NCBI RefSeq assembly: GCF_001293565.1 | Contig: NZ_JXMU01000011.1 | Location: 107,681 to 171,680 of the forward strand | Reading direction: 5' to 3' | DNA length: 64,000 nucleotides | Source: Ahrensia marina | GTDB taxonomy: Bacteria > Pseudomonadota > Alphaproteobacteria > Rhizobiales > Rhizobiaceae | Shown here: piece by piece, positions 15,550 through 26,138 of the stretch | How positions within the stretch are numbered: position 1 is the first letter of the stretch | Layout of the letters: every line of letters begins with the position of its first letter | Made by a program: the position numbers and the translations under genes | The notes under the pieces: model-generated | Told to the model about the DNA's origin: nothing | What the model saw: the letters and a program-made list of their open reading frames with translations, nothing else | Databases searched by the model: none

Positions 15550-18500
15550 TTAGTTTTTGGAAGCTTCGGCAATTTTGGCCAGCTTATTGATAATAACCGC
15601 CGAGCCTTTGAGACGCTTTTCCGCACTTGGCCAATCACGTGCAAAGACGATGGATTGATCAGGCCGTATACGGGCCAAAGTACCCTGCTCGCCAATCCAT
15701 TTTACAAGCCCTGCCGGATCAGCAAAAGTCTTGTCACGGAAGGAAACAACCGCTCCTTTCGGACCGGCGTCAATTTTCTCGACATTGGCCTTGCGGCAGA
15801 GCGCTTTGATATAGACAATTTTGAGCAGATGCTCGACTTCACTTGGGAGCGGACCAAAGCGGTCAACCATTTCCGCGCCAAATGCATCAATTTCCTGCAA
15901 TTCTTCAAAGTCACCAAGGCGTCTGTATAGCGACAGTCGAAGTGAAAGATCGGCTACATAGCTTTCTGGTATCATGACAGGTGTGCCGATTGTAATTTGC
16001 GGCGACCATTCAGATGTTTGAGCGCTGTTATCGCCTTTAAGTTCGGCAACAGCCTCTTCCAGCATTTGCTGGTATAGTTCAAAACCGACTTCCTTGATAT
16101 GGCCGGATTGTTCATCGCCAAGCAGATTGCCCGCACCGCGAATATCCAGATCGTGGCTCGCCAATTGAAAGCCTGCGCCAAGCGTATCGAGTGATTGCAG
16201 AACTTTGAGGCGGCGCTCGGCGTTTTTCGTCAGTGTTTTATTGACCGGCAATGTAAACAGCGCATGGGCGCGCAATTTGGAACGACCGACACGGCCGCGA
16301 AGCTGATACAATTGAGCCAAACCAAACATATCAGCACGGTGAACGATCAGCGTGTTTGCTGATGGAATATCCAGCCCCGATTCGACAATAGTTGTCGCCA
16401 AAAGCACATCATAAGAGCCGTCATAAAACGCGTTCATGACATCTTCCAATTCGCCTGAAGCCATTTGTCCATGGGCAATAGCAACCTTTAATTCCGGCAC
16501 ATCGCTGTCGAGAAATGCTTTGACATCAGCAATATCTGACACACGCGGACAGACATAGAAGCTTTGCCCGCCGCGGTATTTTTCGCGCAATAATGTTTCA
16601 CGGATAATCAGGGAATCAAACGGCGACACGAAGGTTCGCACAGCCAACCGGTCGACGGGAGCAGTTGTAATCAGCGACAGTTCACGTACACCGGTTAGCG
16701 CAAGCTGCATGGTGCGCGGTATCGGCGTTGCTGATAGCGTAAGCACATGAATATCGGATTTCAGCTCTTTAAGACGTTCTTTGTGCTTCACGCCAAAGCG
16801 TTGTTCTTCATCAATGATAAGAACGCCAAGATTTTTAAAACTGATGCTTTTTGCCAATAGTGCGTGGGTTCCAACCACAATATCGACGGTTCCATCGGCA
16901 ATGCCTTTTTTGGCATCTGATAAAGCTTTGGAGCCTGCTAAGCGCGATGCGTGTGCAACATTGATCGGCAGGCCCGCGAAACGCTCGGAGATTGCTTTGT
17001 AGTGCTGGCGGGCAAGCAGCGTCGTCGGCACTACCACCGCGACCTGAACGCCGTTCATCGCGCCGAGGAATGCCGCGCGCTGCGCAACTTCTGTTTTGCC
17101 GAAGCCCACATCGCCGCACACAAGGCGATCCATTGGCTTGCCAGCGCTTAGATCATCAATAACCGCATCAATGGCATTTTGCTGATCTTCTGTTTCATCA
17201 TACGGAAAGCGCGCTGCGAATTCGTCATAAAGGCCTTCAGGTGAGCGCAATATCGGCGCGTCACGCATCTGGCGCTCGGCAGCAATGGCAATAAGATCGC
17301 CTGCCATTTCAAGTAGTTGTTTTTTAAGCTTGGCTTTTCGCGATTGCCACGCGCCGCCGCCAAGACGGTCAAGCTGCGCTTCAGCGCTGTCAGAGCCATA
17401 ACGCGATAATAGCTCAATATTTTCAACGGGTAAAAACAGCCTGTCATCGCCGTGATAGCGAATTTCCAGACAGTCATGCGGTGCGCCGGTTACATCAATG
17501 GTTTTAAGGCCCGCAAAGCGGCCAATGCCGTGGTCGACATGCACAACGAGATCATCGACATTAAGCGAGGCAACTTCGGAGATAAAATCAGAAGCCCGTT
17601 TCTTGCGTCGTCTGCGCACCAGCCGGTCGCCCAGAATATCCTGTTCGGCCAGTACAACCGTGCTTGGCGTTTCAAAGCCGTGCTCGATATTCAGTACGGC
17701 AATGGCCGTCACGCCATTGGGTACCTTTGCAATATCCGCACTTTGCTCAACGGGTTGAAAACCGCCCAGACCATGCTCCTCCAAAATCTGGCGCAGGCGA
17801 CCGAGCGACCCTTCCGACCAGCCGGTCAGCAATGTGCGCTTATTGTCCGCGCGGCGGTCTGCGATATATCGTGCGGCAATTTCAAAGACGTTCAGATTGG
17901 GTGTTGCACGTTCTGCAGAGAAGTTGCGGCCTGTTTTCGATGCCAGTGATACAATTGACCGCGTGTCACTTTCCGGTTCATCAAATGGCGTTATGTTGAT
18001 GCGGGTGCGCGCGGTAAGGCTGGCTTCAAATTCACTTTTGCCGATGTAAAGCAGATCAGGGGCGAGCGGTTTATAGGGTGTACCCTGCCCATTTTTCGCA
18101 TTTTCAAGCGATGTTCTGCGCGAATCATAATGATCTTCGATTTGCGCGCGCCGCTCAGCAATGGAGTCCTTGGCCAAATGCTCAAAGATAATGGGTGCGC
18201 CTTCTAAAATGAGTAACGGCTCATCCAACTCTTCATAAAACAGCGGTAACCAGTGTTCCATGCCGGCAAAGCGGCTTTGTGAGGTAATGGCCTCATAAAG
18301 TGCGTCACCGCGCTGTGTCGCGCCAAATGTTTCCAGATAGCCGGAGCGAAACCGCGCAATCGTCTGTGCGTTAAGGGTGACTTCGCTCATCGGCTGGAGG
18401 GAGAATGATTTTAGCTGTGTGATCGTGCGCTGTGTTGCCGGATCGAACGAGCGAATTGTCTCCAGCGTGTCACCAAAAAAGTCCAGCCGCACGGGCGCAT

Positions 18501-19053
18501 CGCTGCCGGGCGCAAAAAGATCAAGAATGCCGCCGCGTATTGCAAATTCTCCAACTTCGCGCACGGTACTGACACGCTCAAAGCCATTACCTGAAAGCTT
18601 GCGCGTGATTTCATCCATAGCAATCACAGAGCCGGGCTTGGCGGAAAACATTTGCTGTGTGACAAGGTCAAGCTTGGGTATGCGCTGCAAGACAGCATTG
18701 GCCGAGGTGATAATAACAGCCGCTTCCGGTATTTCTTTCAGATCGCCAATTGCCGCCAGCGCCATCATGCGCTGTGCGGAGATTTCCGCGCTTGGTGAAA
18801 CCCGGTCATAAGGCAGGCAATCCCACGCTGGAAACGTGATCGTTTTAATATCCGGTGCTTCAAATTCAATGATCTGCGCCAGTTCAGCCATATGTGTGCC
18901 ATCACGCGCAACGTAATATACGGGCGATTTCAGCGATTTCGCATAGCGCGCCGCAAAAAGCGCTTCTGTTCCATCAACAGCATTGGCGAGCGTGACGTCA
19001 CCCGCATCTTCGGGGATGTGGGGAAGATCAAAAAGAATGGATTTATCGCTCAT
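15550..19053 (-). CDS. mfd: Transcription-repair coupling factor Mfd
   Basis: A DNA translocase of 1167 residues that removes RNA polymerase stalled at lesions and recruits UvrA. Domains in order: UvrB-like N-terminal part (about 1-350, 'FAIRGGILDLFAPGSDAPVRL'), RNA-polymerase-interacting CarD-like domain (about 497-550, 'VVHVDHGIGRFAGL'), helicase core with Walker A GDVGFGKT (647-654), DEEQ (748-751) and SATPIPRT (774-781), the motif 'GLDIPSANTLIVHRADMFG', and the C-terminal TRCF domain. The length is typical. Its start overlaps the stop of sdhE by 4 nt, and recG diverges from the pair. Confidence 0.98.
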   Translation of the reverse strand: MSDKSILFDLPHIPEDAGDVTLANAVDGTEALFAARYAKSLKSPVYYVARDGTHMAELAQIIEFEAPDIKTITFPAWDCLPYDRVSPSAEISAQRMMALAAIGDLKEIPEAAVIITSANAVLQRIPKLDLVTQQMFSAKPGSVIAMDEITRKLSGNGFERVSTVREVGEFAIRGGILDLFAPGSDAPVRLDFFGDTLETIRSFDPATQRTITQLKSFSLQPMSEVTLNAQTIARFRSGYLETFGATQRGDALYEAITSQSRFAGMEHWLPLFYEELDEPLLILEGAPIIFEHLAKDSIAERRAQIEDHYDSRRTSLENAKNGQGTPYKPLAPDLLYIGKSEFEASLTARTRINITPFDEPESDTRSIVSLASKTGRNFSAERATPNLNVFEIAARYIADRRADNKRTLLTGWSEGSLGRLRQILEEHGLGGFQPVEQSADIAKVPNGVTAIAVLNIEHGFETPSTVVLAEQDILGDRLVRRRRKKRASDFISEVASLNVDDLVVHVDHGIGRFAGLKTIDVTGAPHDCLEIRYHGDDRLFLPVENIELLSRYGSDSAEAQLDRLGGGAWQSRKAKLKKQLLEMAGDLIAIAAERQMRDAPILRSPEGLYDEFAARFPYDETEDQQNAIDAVIDDLSAGKPMDRLVCGDVGFGKTEVAQRAAFLGAMNGVQVAVVVPTTLLARQHYKAISERFAGLPINVAHASRLAGSKALSDAKKGIADGTVDIVVGTHALLAKSISFKNLGVLIIDEEQRFGVKHKERLKELKSDIHVLTLSATPIPRTMQLALTGVRELSLITTAPVDRLAVRTFVSPFDSLIIRETLLREKYRGGQSFYVCPRVSDIADVKAFLDSDVPELKVAIAHGQMASGELEDVMNAFYDGSYDVLLATTIVESGLDIPSANTLIVHRADMFGLAQLYQLRGRVGRSKLRAHALFTLPVNKTLTKNAERRLKVLQSLDTLGAGFQLASHDLDIRGAGNLLGDEQSGHIKEVGFELYQQMLEEAVAELKGDNSAQTSEWSPQITIGTPVMIPESYVADLSLRLSLYRRLGDFEELQEIDAFGAEMVDRFGPLPSEVEHLLKIVYIKALCRKANVEKIDAGPKGAVVSFRDKTFADPAGLVKWIGEQGTLARIRPDQSIVFARDWPSAEKRLKGSAVIINKLAKIAEASKN

Positions 19054-19325
19054 GTCAGATCTATTTTATGAAAAGTACAAATATTGCGAAACAGTGGTGT
19101 GTCGAATTTAGCCGGTACCGGCCCCTCGCCTGTAAACCACTTGAAAAGGTCGCGGTCGAGGTTCTCCATTAAATCCTCAAAGAGCGTCAGATCCGATTCT
19201 GCCATATCGTGAATATGCGCATCGGCATAGCCGCCCAAAATCATATCCATCTCTTTCATGCCGCGGTGCCAAGAGCGAAATCGCGCGCGTTTTCGCCGTG
19301 CATCAAGTGATATTGATTCGGTCAT
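19050..19325 (-). CDS. sdhE: FAD assembly factor SdhE (SDHAF2/DUF339)
   Basis: A 91-residue protein that promotes covalent flavinylation of the succinate dehydrogenase flavoprotein subunit. The defining RGxxE motif is present in 'HRGMKEMDMILGGYAD', followed by an acidic helical body ('LTLFEDLMENLDRDLFKWFTGE'). The gene precedes mfd with a 4-nt overlap, and recG is divergent; this sdhE-mfd/recG arrangement recurs in alphaproteobacteria. Confidence 0.93.
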   Translation of the reverse strand: MTESISLDARRKRARFRSWHRGMKEMDMILGGYADAHIHDMAESDLTLFEDLMENLDRDLFKWFTGEGPVPAKFDTPLFRNICTFHKIDLT

Positions 19326-19446
19326 GCTTTGCCTTTAATCCGCATTGATATGCTTTTTTCAATCTTTGCTTAGACTGGGCGGTATAACCGTACACTTATG
19401 GTTTGTCAGCCTTGATCTGTCAGCAATTTCGAAACAAAGATACGCC

Positions 19447-21552
19447 ATGCGCCCTTCCATTCTCGATCCACTGTTTGCACCCGTTACAACGCTTGAAGGC
19501 ATAGGCGCGAAAGTCGCGGTGCTTTTGGGTAATTTGCTGGGTAACAGCGGCGATTTAACCGTGCCCCGCGTCAGCGCTTTGGCGTTTCATTTGCCTTACT
19601 CTTTGATCGATCGCCGTTCGCGTCCGGGTGTGGCGTTTGCGGGCGCTGGTATTGTTACGCTTGAGCTTCATATCGACCGTCACCAGCCGACACCGCGCGG
19701 CCAGCCACGAGTGCCTTATCGGGTATTCGGGCATGACGCGACCGGCGAGATCAGCCTTACTTTTTTTCGCGCGAAAAATAACTGGCTGGAAAGAGCGTTG
19801 CCGGTCGGTGAAAAGGTCATCGTTTCAGGGCGTGTTGAGTGGTTCAACGGACGCGCATCAATGGTTCATCCGGATTATATGGTGCTTGAAAGCAAATCTC
19901 ATGAATTGCCATTAGTTGAACCAATTTATAGCCTTACGGCAGGTCTTTCATCTAAAATATTACGCAAAGCGGTATTGCAGGCGGTGGCGCGGGTGCCTGA
20001 TTTGCCCGAATGGATCGATCAAAATCTTTTGGTGCGCGAGCAGTTTCCAGCGTTCAAAGATGCTGTCGAACATTTGCATAACCCCGACAGTGAAGCTGAT
20101 CTTTCGCTCGATACTTTGCCGCGCCAGCGTTTGGCATATGATGAATTGCTGGCCGGACAGCTTGCCTTGGCTTTGGTCCGTAAAACGATGAAGCGCAGTA
20201 CCGGCAGAAAACTGGTCGGTACCGGCGTCATCAAAGACCGCATATTGGACGCATTCCACTATCCGTTGACCGGTGCCCAGACACGTTCAATCAATGAAAT
20301 TCAAAAGGATATGGCGTCTAATGAGCGTATGCTGCGCTTGCTGCAAGGTGATGTCGGCAGCGGCAAGACGATTGTCGCCCTCTGCGCGCTTAGCACGGCT
20401 GTCGAAGCGGGCGCGCAAGGCGCGTTAATGGCACCAACCGAAGTGCTTGCACGCCAGCATTTCGCTACTATTAAGCCGATTGCACAAAGCGCAGGTTTGC
20501 GCGTTGATCTGCTTACTGGCCGGGAAAAAGGTGCCGTGCGCCGCGATATGCTGGCAGCATTGGCGGCTGGCGATATTGATATTCTCATTGGAACACATGC
20601 GATCTTTCAAGAAGGCGTTGTATTCAAAGATTTGGGGCTTGCCGTTGTCGACGAGCAGCATCGTTTCGGCGTGCATCAGCGTCTGCTTCTGGCTTCAAAA
20701 GGTCAGGCCACGGACATGCTGGTGATGACAGCAACTCCGATACCGCGCACATTGGTGCTTACCCATTATGGCGACATGGATGTGTCGCGGCTTGATGAAA
20801 AGCCGGTTGGCCGCAAGCCGATCAAGACGGTTGCCCTGCCCCTTGGGCGCATCGAAGAAATCATCGCCCGTATGGGTAATGCCATCAAGGAAGAGCAGAA
20901 AATTTACTGGATTTGCCCTCTTGTGGAAGAAAATGACGATCTGGAGCTCACATCGGTTGAGCAACGCCACAAGGATCTCGCCAGCCGTTTTGGCACTGAT
21001 GTCGGACTTGTCCACGGGCAAATGAAAGGCGCTGAAAAAGATGCTGCAATGGCCGCTTTCAAGTCCGGTGAAACACGCATACTGGTTGCGACAACAGTGA
21101 TTGAAGTCGGCGTGGATGTGCCTGATGCCACGATCATTGTTATTGAACATGCCGAACGTTTCGGGCTTTCACAGCTGCATCAGCTGCGCGGCCGTGTTGG
21201 GCGTGGCGACAGGGAATCCAGTTGTTTGCTGCTTTATAAGGACCCGCTTGGCGAAACCTCACGCGCCAGACTGGATGTCATGCGCCAAACCGAAGACGGG
21301 TTTCGTATTGCCGAAGAGGATTTGCGGCTTCGCGGCGAAGGCGAAGTCTTGGGAACGCGGCAATCCGGCATGGCCGGTTTTCGCCTGGCACGCATGGAAG
21401 CGCACGGCCATCTGCTGGAAATCGCGCGTGATGATGCGCGGCTGATTATCCATAATGATCCGAAACTGGAAACAGAACGTGGCCAAGCACTTCGCACCCT
21501 GCTCTATCTGTTTGAGCGCGATAGCGCGATCCGCCTTTTACAGGCCGGCTAG
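19447..21552 (+). CDS. recG: ATP-dependent DNA helicase RecG
   Basis: A 701-residue branched-DNA helicase that remodels stalled forks and Holliday junctions. The N-terminal wedge/OB domain (about 50-160) precedes the helicase core with Walker A GDVGSGKT (301-308), '[13 protein letters not shown]', 'TATPIPRT' and the C-terminal motif '[12 protein letters not shown]'. The start at 19447 matches the family N-terminus ('[18 protein letters not shown]') and gives the normal length; an upstream in-frame start at 19345 would add a nonconserved extension overlapping the promoter region. The 3' end overlaps convergent glmU by 4 bp. Confidence 0.97.
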   Translation: MRPSILDPLFAPVTTLEGIGAKVAVLLGNLLGNSGDLTVPRVSALAFHLPYSLIDRRSRPGVAFAGAGIVTLELHIDRHQPTPRGQPRVPYRVFGHDATGEISLTFFRAKNNWLERALPVGEKVIVSGRVEWFNGRASMVHPDYMVLESKSHELPLVEPIYSLTAGLSSKILRKAVLQAVARVPDLPEWIDQNLLVREQFPAFKDAVEHLHNPDSEADLSLDTLPRQRLAYDELLAGQLALALVRKTMKRSTGRKLVGTGVIKDRILDAFHYPLTGAQTRSINEIQKDMASNERMLRLLQGDVGSGKTIVALCALSTAVEAGAQGALMAPTEVLARQHFATIKPIAQSAGLRVDLLTGREKGAVRRDMLAALAAGDIDILIGTHAIFQEGVVFKDLGLAVVDEQHRFGVHQRLLLASKGQATDMLVMTATPIPRTLVLTHYGDMDVSRLDEKPVGRKPIKTVALPLGRIEEIIARMGNAIKEEQKIYWICPLVEENDDLELTSVEQRHKDLASRFGTDVGLVHGQMKGAEKDAAMAAFKSGETRILVATTVIEVGVDVPDATIIVIEHAERFGLSQLHQLRGRVGRGDRESSCLLLYKDPLGETSRARLDVMRQTEDGFRIAEEDLRLRGEGEVLGTRQSGMAGFRLARMEAHGHLLEIARDDARLIIHNDPKLETERGQALRTLLYLFERDSAIRLLQAG

Positions 21553-22907
21553 ACCTTCTTTGAGGCTTCTTTGATTGCCTTAATCCGTGCGCGTAATTTC
21601 ACCGCCAGGCCCGGCTTGGTTTCCTGACGTGCACGGCCAAAGCCCACGGCATCTTTGGGCACATCATTGGTGATCACCGAACCGGAAGCGATATAGGCAT
21701 TGTCGTTGATTGTAACAGGCGCAACGAGGGACGAATTGGAGCCAATGAAAGCCCCCTCGCCAATCGTCGTTTTGAACTTGTTCATGCCGTCATAATTGCA
21801 GGTGATTGTGCCTGCACCGATATTGGCACCCGCGCCAATGGAAGCATCGCCGATATAGGTCAAATGATTGACCTTTGCTCCTTGTGCGATGTCTGCATTT
21901 TTCACTTCGCAAAAATTGCCGACTTTTGATTTTTCGCTCAAATTTGCGCCCGGACGCAAACGGGCAAATGGCCCGACTTCGGCATTAGCACCAACACTTG
22001 CCCCCTCAAGATGGCTGAAAGCCCTGATTTTTGCGCCCTTTTCGACACTGACATTGGGGCCGAAAAATACATTCGGCTCAATAATAACGCCTGCCTCAAT
22101 TTTGGTATCGTGATGGAAGAAAACCGTGTGCGGCGCTGTCATGGTAACGCCGTCCAAAAGATGTTTCTCACGAACACGCTGCTGCCAAATTTGCTCAACA
22201 TTGGCTAGTTCCGCGCGATTGTTCACGCCAAGCACATCTTCTTCGGAGGCGACCATGGCTTCGACCTGCAAGCCTTGCGTGTTGGCTACGGCCACGGCAT
22301 CGGTCAGGTAAAACTCGCCTTTGGCATTATTATTGTCGATTTTGTCGAGTAAACCGCCCAGTGTGCGGCCGTTAAAAGCCATCAAACCGCCATTGCAGAA
22401 CGTTATGGCACGTTCTTCCTCATTGGCTTCTTTTTCCTCGACAATAGCGGTGAGTTGTCCGTCTTTAACGACCAAGCGGCCATAGCCGAACGGATTTTCT
22501 GTTTCAAAACCAATCACGACAACATCGACGCCGGCTTCAAGCTTGGCGCGCGCTTCGATAAGTGTTTCAGGTCTGACCAAGGGTGTGTCGCCGAACATGA
22601 CAATGACATCATCAAAGCCTTCATTGATGACGCTACGTGCTGCATCTACGGCATTGGCCGTTCCCAATTGTTCTTTCTGGATACATGTCTGCGCATCGAT
22701 GCCATTTGCTTTTAGTGCGTCATCAAGCAATTCGGAGCCATGACCCGTTACAATTGCCAATTTGTCGGTACCTGCTGTTTTGGCGGCATTGATTGCGTGC
22801 ATGACCATTGGCAGGCCGCCAACCGGATGAAGCACTTTGGGCAGATCAGATTTCATGCGAGTGCCTTTGCCTGCGGCAAGAATAATGGTGAGGCATGTTC
22901 GCGTCAT
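21549..22907 (-). CDS. glmU: Bifunctional GlmU (UDP-GlcNAc pyrophosphorylase / GlcN-1-P acetyltransferase)
   Basis: A 452-residue enzyme making UDP-N-acetylglucosamine for peptidoglycan and lipid A. The N-terminal nucleotidyltransferase has '[22 protein letters not shown]'; the linker leads to a left-handed beta-helix acetyltransferase with hexapeptide repeats ('[21 protein letters not shown]', '[19 protein letters not shown]'). Its product feeds lpxA and downstream genes at 46798-51276 in the same window. It converges on recG and diverges from the EamA permease gene. Confidence 0.98.
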   Translation of the reverse strand: MTRTCLTIILAAGKGTRMKSDLPKVLHPVGGLPMVMHAINAAKTAGTDKLAIVTGHGSELLDDALKANGIDAQTCIQKEQLGTANAVDAARSVINEGFDDVIVMFGDTPLVRPETLIEARAKLEAGVDVVVIGFETENPFGYGRLVVKDGQLTAIVEEKEANEEERAITFCNGGLMAFNGRTLGGLLDKIDNNNAKGEFYLTDAVAVANTQGLQVEAMVASEEDVLGVNNRAELANVEQIWQQRVREKHLLDGVTMTAPHTVFFHHDTKIEAGVIIEPNVFFGPNVSVEKGAKIRAFSHLEGASVGANAEVGPFARLRPGANLSEKSKVGNFCEVKNADIAQGAKVNHLTYIGDASIGAGANIGAGTITCNYDGMNKFKTTIGEGAFIGSNSSLVAPVTINDNAYIASGSVITNDVPKDAVGFGRARQETKPGLAVKLRARIKAIKEASKKV

Positions 22908-23034
22908 AGGGACGGCTCCCGTTTTGGACAGTCAATTTCAACCGTCAATTATGTTCGCGCCTTGATTTCACGAGAGAACACATAGCGCAAGATATGCGCT
23001 TGAAGAATATCGCGTGGCGTGAGATTTCGCTAGG

Positions 23035-23970
23035 ATGAGCACACAGTCTTCCCCAAATTGGTTGCCGGTTCTGGTTATGATTGCCTCACCGGCGTTTTTC
23101 TCGACAAATCTGATCTTCGGGCGCTATGTCGCGCCGGAAACAGATCCCTTTATTCTGGCTTTTATACGCTGGGCGTGTGTCGCAATCATCCTGTTGCCAT
23201 TTGCTGTGAAAAACGGCGGTGCGCAAATGATGCAGTTGATGCGCAGCCAATGGCCGTTCTTTTTGTTTTTGAGTTTTTTGGGCATGGGGATTTCCGGCAG
23301 CGGTGTTTATCTCGGCCTGAAATCAACCACGGCGACCAATGCAACGCTGATTTATTCCACTGCCCCGATTCTCATTATCCTATTGGAGCGGATGTTTGCA
23401 GCGCGCCGTTCAAAACCGCGTGAGGGATTGGGAATCATCGTCGCATTTGTCGGTGTAGTGATTATCGTTGCCAAGGGAAGCTTGGATACAATTGCCCAAT
23501 TTGCGTTCAACCCCGGCGATTTGTTGATTGCTTTGGCGGCTTTATCTTGGGCCGGATATTCCATTCTTTACCGCTCAAGCCGTCTCAGCGCGCTTTCGAG
23601 CGTAACATTGTTCGGGATCATTGCGATCTTCGGCGCATTGATCAACCTGCCGGTTGCCGCCTACGCTTTTTATACGGGGGCGGACCTGCCGCATTCACCC
23701 TCGGCGTGGAGCGCCGTTGCGGGGATTATCCTTATTTCTTCGCTGATAGCATTTTCAGCCTATCAATATGGAGTACGCAGGCTTGGTGCTTCTATCGCCG
23801 GTTTGTTCATGTATCTGATGACGCCTTATGGCGTGTTAATGGCCGTTCTCTTTCTTGGTGAGGAGCTGCAGCCATTTCATATTATCGGCATCATATGCGT
23901 TATGGTTGGCGTGACAGTGGCTACATTCCCAAAATCTGTGTTGGAGAAATTCAAGCGCCAGACGGTTTAA
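23035..23970 (+). CDS. EamA/DMT-family transporter
   Basis: A 311-residue inner-membrane protein with two EamA repeats and ten predicted membrane segments ('FFSTNLIFGRYVAPETDPFILAFIRW' at the start of repeat 1; 'ALSWAGYSILYRSS' at the start of repeat 2). Members of this drug/metabolite transporter superfamily export amino acids, nucleotide sugars or other metabolites; the substrate cannot be told. Its stop overlaps the convergent ccdA by 4 bp. Confidence 0.88.
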   Translation: MSTQSSPNWLPVLVMIASPAFFSTNLIFGRYVAPETDPFILAFIRWACVAIILLPFAVKNGGAQMMQLMRSQWPFFLFLSFLGMGISGSGVYLGLKSTTATNATLIYSTAPILIILLERMFAARRSKPREGLGIIVAFVGVVIIVAKGSLDTIAQFAFNPGDLLIALAALSWAGYSILYRSSRLSALSSVTLFGIIAIFGALINLPVAAYAFYTGADLPHSPSAWSAVAGIILISSLIAFSAYQYGVRRLGASIAGLFMYLMTPYGVLMAVLFLGEELQPFHIIGIICVMVGVTVATFPKSVLEKFKRQTV

Positions 23971-24713
23971 CCAAGCTGTCCGAGCGCCGGAAAGTTTTCG
24001 AGTAACCAAAAAGCCATGCTTTGCATACCGCCGGTCAGGAACAGCACACCTGCAATGACCAGCAATACGCCCATTGTCTTTTCAACCAGCCCCATTTTAC
24101 TGCGGAAGCGGCTCAGGAACCGCATGAAAGCGCCTGAGAACAGCGCCGCAACAAGAAACGGTATGCCAAGACCCGCAGAATAAACGGCCAGCAATATTGC
24201 GCCATCTGCAACACTGTCTTTTGCGCCTGCCAGTGTGAGTATCGGCCCTAGAACGGGTCCAATGCATGGAGTCCAGCCAAATGCGAAGGCAAGTCCCATG
24301 ATATAAGACATGAACGGGCTTGCCGGTTTGCCTTGAGCCTGAAAGCGCGCCTCGCGCGATAAGAACGACAGGCGGAACACGCCCAGAAAGTTCAAGCCCA
24401 TAATAATGATGACGATACCGGCGGCGATTGCCAATTCCTGCTGATAGGCACGCAAAAACCCGCCGATCGTGCTGGCTCCCGCGCCGAGCGCCACAAATAC
24501 GGTGGTGAAACCCAAAACGAAGGCAAGCGAAGCTATTATCAGCGCGCCTCTGACCGCGCCTGTTTTCTTTTCAGCAGTATCGCCGCGAAATTCATCGACC
24601 GTTACACCTGCCATGTAGCACAGATAAGGCGGCACCAGCGGCAAAACGCAGGGCGACAGGAAAGACAGAGCGCCCGCGCCCAGTGCCGTTGCGTAAGAAA
24701 TATCCAGTGCCAT
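23967..24713 (-). CDS. ccdA: CcdA-type cytochrome c biogenesis / thiol-reductant transporter
   Basis: A 248-residue inner-membrane protein of the CcdA/DsbD-beta family with six membrane segments. The two functional cysteines are in 'LSFLSPCVLPLVPPYLCYMAG' and 'FGWTPCIGPVLGPIL'. It carries electrons from cytoplasmic thioredoxin to periplasmic thiol proteins, for example in cytochrome c maturation. No ccm genes are adjacent. It is transcribed away from the tRNA-Lys side and converges with the EamA gene. Confidence 0.9.
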   Translation of the reverse strand: MALDISYATALGAGALSFLSPCVLPLVPPYLCYMAGVTVDEFRGDTAEKKTGAVRGALIIASLAFVLGFTTVFVALGAGASTIGGFLRAYQQELAIAAGIVIIIMGLNFLGVFRLSFLSREARFQAQGKPASPFMSYIMGLAFAFGWTPCIGPVLGPILTLAGAKDSVADGAILLAVYSAGLGIPFLVAALFSGAFMRFLSRFRSKMGLVEKTMGVLLVIAGVLFLTGGMQSMAFWLLENFPALGQLG

Positions 24714-24989
24714 GCCGTTGATCCGTGTGATTCTGTGTTTTGATGGTTAAGCGGCTTATCCAGCGTGTTTACAAGGTGGTCAAACCGCGCACCCGGTGCA
24801 ATTTAGCGGCACAAATAGGCTTTAAAACGATCACAAGCCAATCACCATTTCGCGGGGATAGCAAAATACTGAATTTTTCTACAAAGCAACGCAAAAACGC
24901 GGTTGACCGCGCGAGAATGTATCCCTATACCTCGCGCCGACCAGAAGGATATATTCTGATTTATCCCTTCAAAATTGGTTTCCCTTTGG

Positions 24990-25065
24990 GAGCGCGTAGC
25001 TCAGTTGGTAGAGCAACTGACTTTTAATCAGTAGGTCCAGGGTTCGAATCCCTGCGCGCTCACCA
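24990..25065 (+). tRNA. tRNA-Lys (anticodon TTT)
   Basis: A complete 76-nt tRNA including the encoded CCA. Acceptor GAGCGCG (24990-24996) pairs with CGCGCTC (25055-25061); the D arm is TAGCTCAGTTGGTAGAGC; the anticodon stem-loop CTGACTTTTAATCAG carries TTT; the T arm is CCAGGGTTCGAATCCCTG; discriminator A precedes CCA. Confidence 0.98.
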
Positions 25066-25240
25066 AAATTTCACTCCGATGAATTTTTAGATTTTGCTAC
25101 GCTCTATTTTTAATTTTGGAGCGTGGTTCCTCAAGACGTTAAAATTAGTATTTTTACCGATTTTCTTGTCACATTATATTTGCAGTTTAGAGGACTTATT
25201 TAGAACTAGAATTTCCATCTTTTAATTCGGGAGATACGCC

Positions 25241-25516
25241 ATGTCAGACGCCACTGTAGAATCAAAAAAAGTAGCTATAGCTTCCTACATTGCTGCGGGG
25301 GTGGTACGTGGAATCGATGATATTTTAGACCATGAAGTCTTGATTCGAGACAAAATGAGCGAAGAAAATATTGCTGGTGAACATTATATAAGTATCCGCT
25401 TGATGATGGATACACTTATAACATTTGCAAACGCAGTTCGAGCAGCTGAACGCAAAGATAGACCGCTTGTAGCTTATTTGGACGAAAATCTACCAAAATC
25501 TCTATATTCTAAGTAA
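25241..25516 (+). CDS. Orphan small hypothetical protein, 91 aa
   Basis: No family recognised. The protein is soluble and probably helical, with a small hydrophobic patch near the N-terminus ('VAIASYIAAGVVRGIDDIL') and a basic C-terminus. Translation is supported by CGGGAG seven bases before the ATG. Codon use is AT-richer than in the surrounding genes, and it sits alone 175 bp after tRNA-Lys, a common insertion site, so it may be acquired DNA. It could also be a lineage-specific gene. Confidence 0.55.
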   Translation: MSDATVESKKVAIASYIAAGVVRGIDDILDHEVLIRDKMSEENIAGEHYISIRLMMDTLITFANAVRAAERKDRPLVAYLDENLPKSLYSK

Positions 25517-26138
25517 CGGTAAAGCAAATTTTGCAGGTCAAGTCGGACTAATTCGATGCGCTATTTATCTTTTTTAGCCGCAGTTTTAAGCGTCCTATAT
25601 GTCTCCGTCTTGACCCAATGATTCTTATTTAGAAGCAACCGTTTCACATCAAATAATATCCCCAACCTGTGAATTAGGGGGATAATCTGCCCATATGTAG
25701 TCTTTTTGCTATTTGCTCAATCGATCGCTAGCAATCAACATAATACATGAGCTATTTTAAGAGTGTGGGCGACAGCATTAACTTTGACGCGCTGTCGCTC
25801 CACTGGCGCTATACCCGCAACCCCGATCTGTTTCCGCAGATCGGGGTAATCTCAACTTTATAGGTTTTTTGGTAATAGCTCAAATAAAAACATACATATG
25901 TATGCTGTTGCTGTTGTCGTTGCCTGTGGATGAAATTATAGATTTCTTTATTAGGTGTCGCATTAAAAAGTATGAGAATACCTAGTGTACATTTTCAAAC
26001 AATAAGCTTTGATTACAAAGCGCAGATAAATCTGCACTTCATTTTTAAGGCCTGTTATAATGCGATCATACGATGTAGGTTCGACCATCGGTCGTTTTTC
26101 AATCTACGTCATGTAAATTAGATTTTTAAAGTAATCCT
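25517..26138. other. 622-bp AT-rich intergenic region with two strong hairpins
   Basis: No convincing open reading frame is present. The DNA is visibly AT-richer than its neighbours, except for a GC-rich island at about 25765-25850 holding two stem-loops. Near the right end, CGACC-ATC-GGTCG followed by five T residues (26082-26099) is a weak rightward terminator candidate, and TATAAT at 26056-26061 resembles a -10 box without a clear -35. I see no tRNA-derived duplication or transposase remnant. Confidence 0.5.
25765..25846. repeat. Pair of adjacent stable stem-loops, candidate structured RNA
   Basis: The first hairpin pairs GTGG-GCGACAGC (25765-25776) with GCTGTCGC-t-CCAC (25791-25803), 12 pairs with one bulged T and a 14-nt loop. 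The second pairs CCCCGATCTG (25821-25830) with CAGATCGGGG (25837-25846), ten perfect pairs and a 6-nt loop. Two such stems in an AT-rich non-coding region suggest a structured RNA or remnant of a palindromic element. No U-tract follows, so neither is a simple terminator. Confidence 0.4.

Noticed and set aside
21549..21552. Convergent overlap of recG and glmU as a sign of frameshift
   Set aside because: Both genes have normal family length; a 4-bp overlap of stop codons on opposite strands is common and is seen again at 23967-23970.
26077..26099. GGTTCGA resembling a tRNA T-loop, as a tRNA-Lys 3' duplicate
   Set aside because: Only seven bases match and the surrounding stem and acceptor sequence do not; it is better read as part of a small hairpin with a T run.
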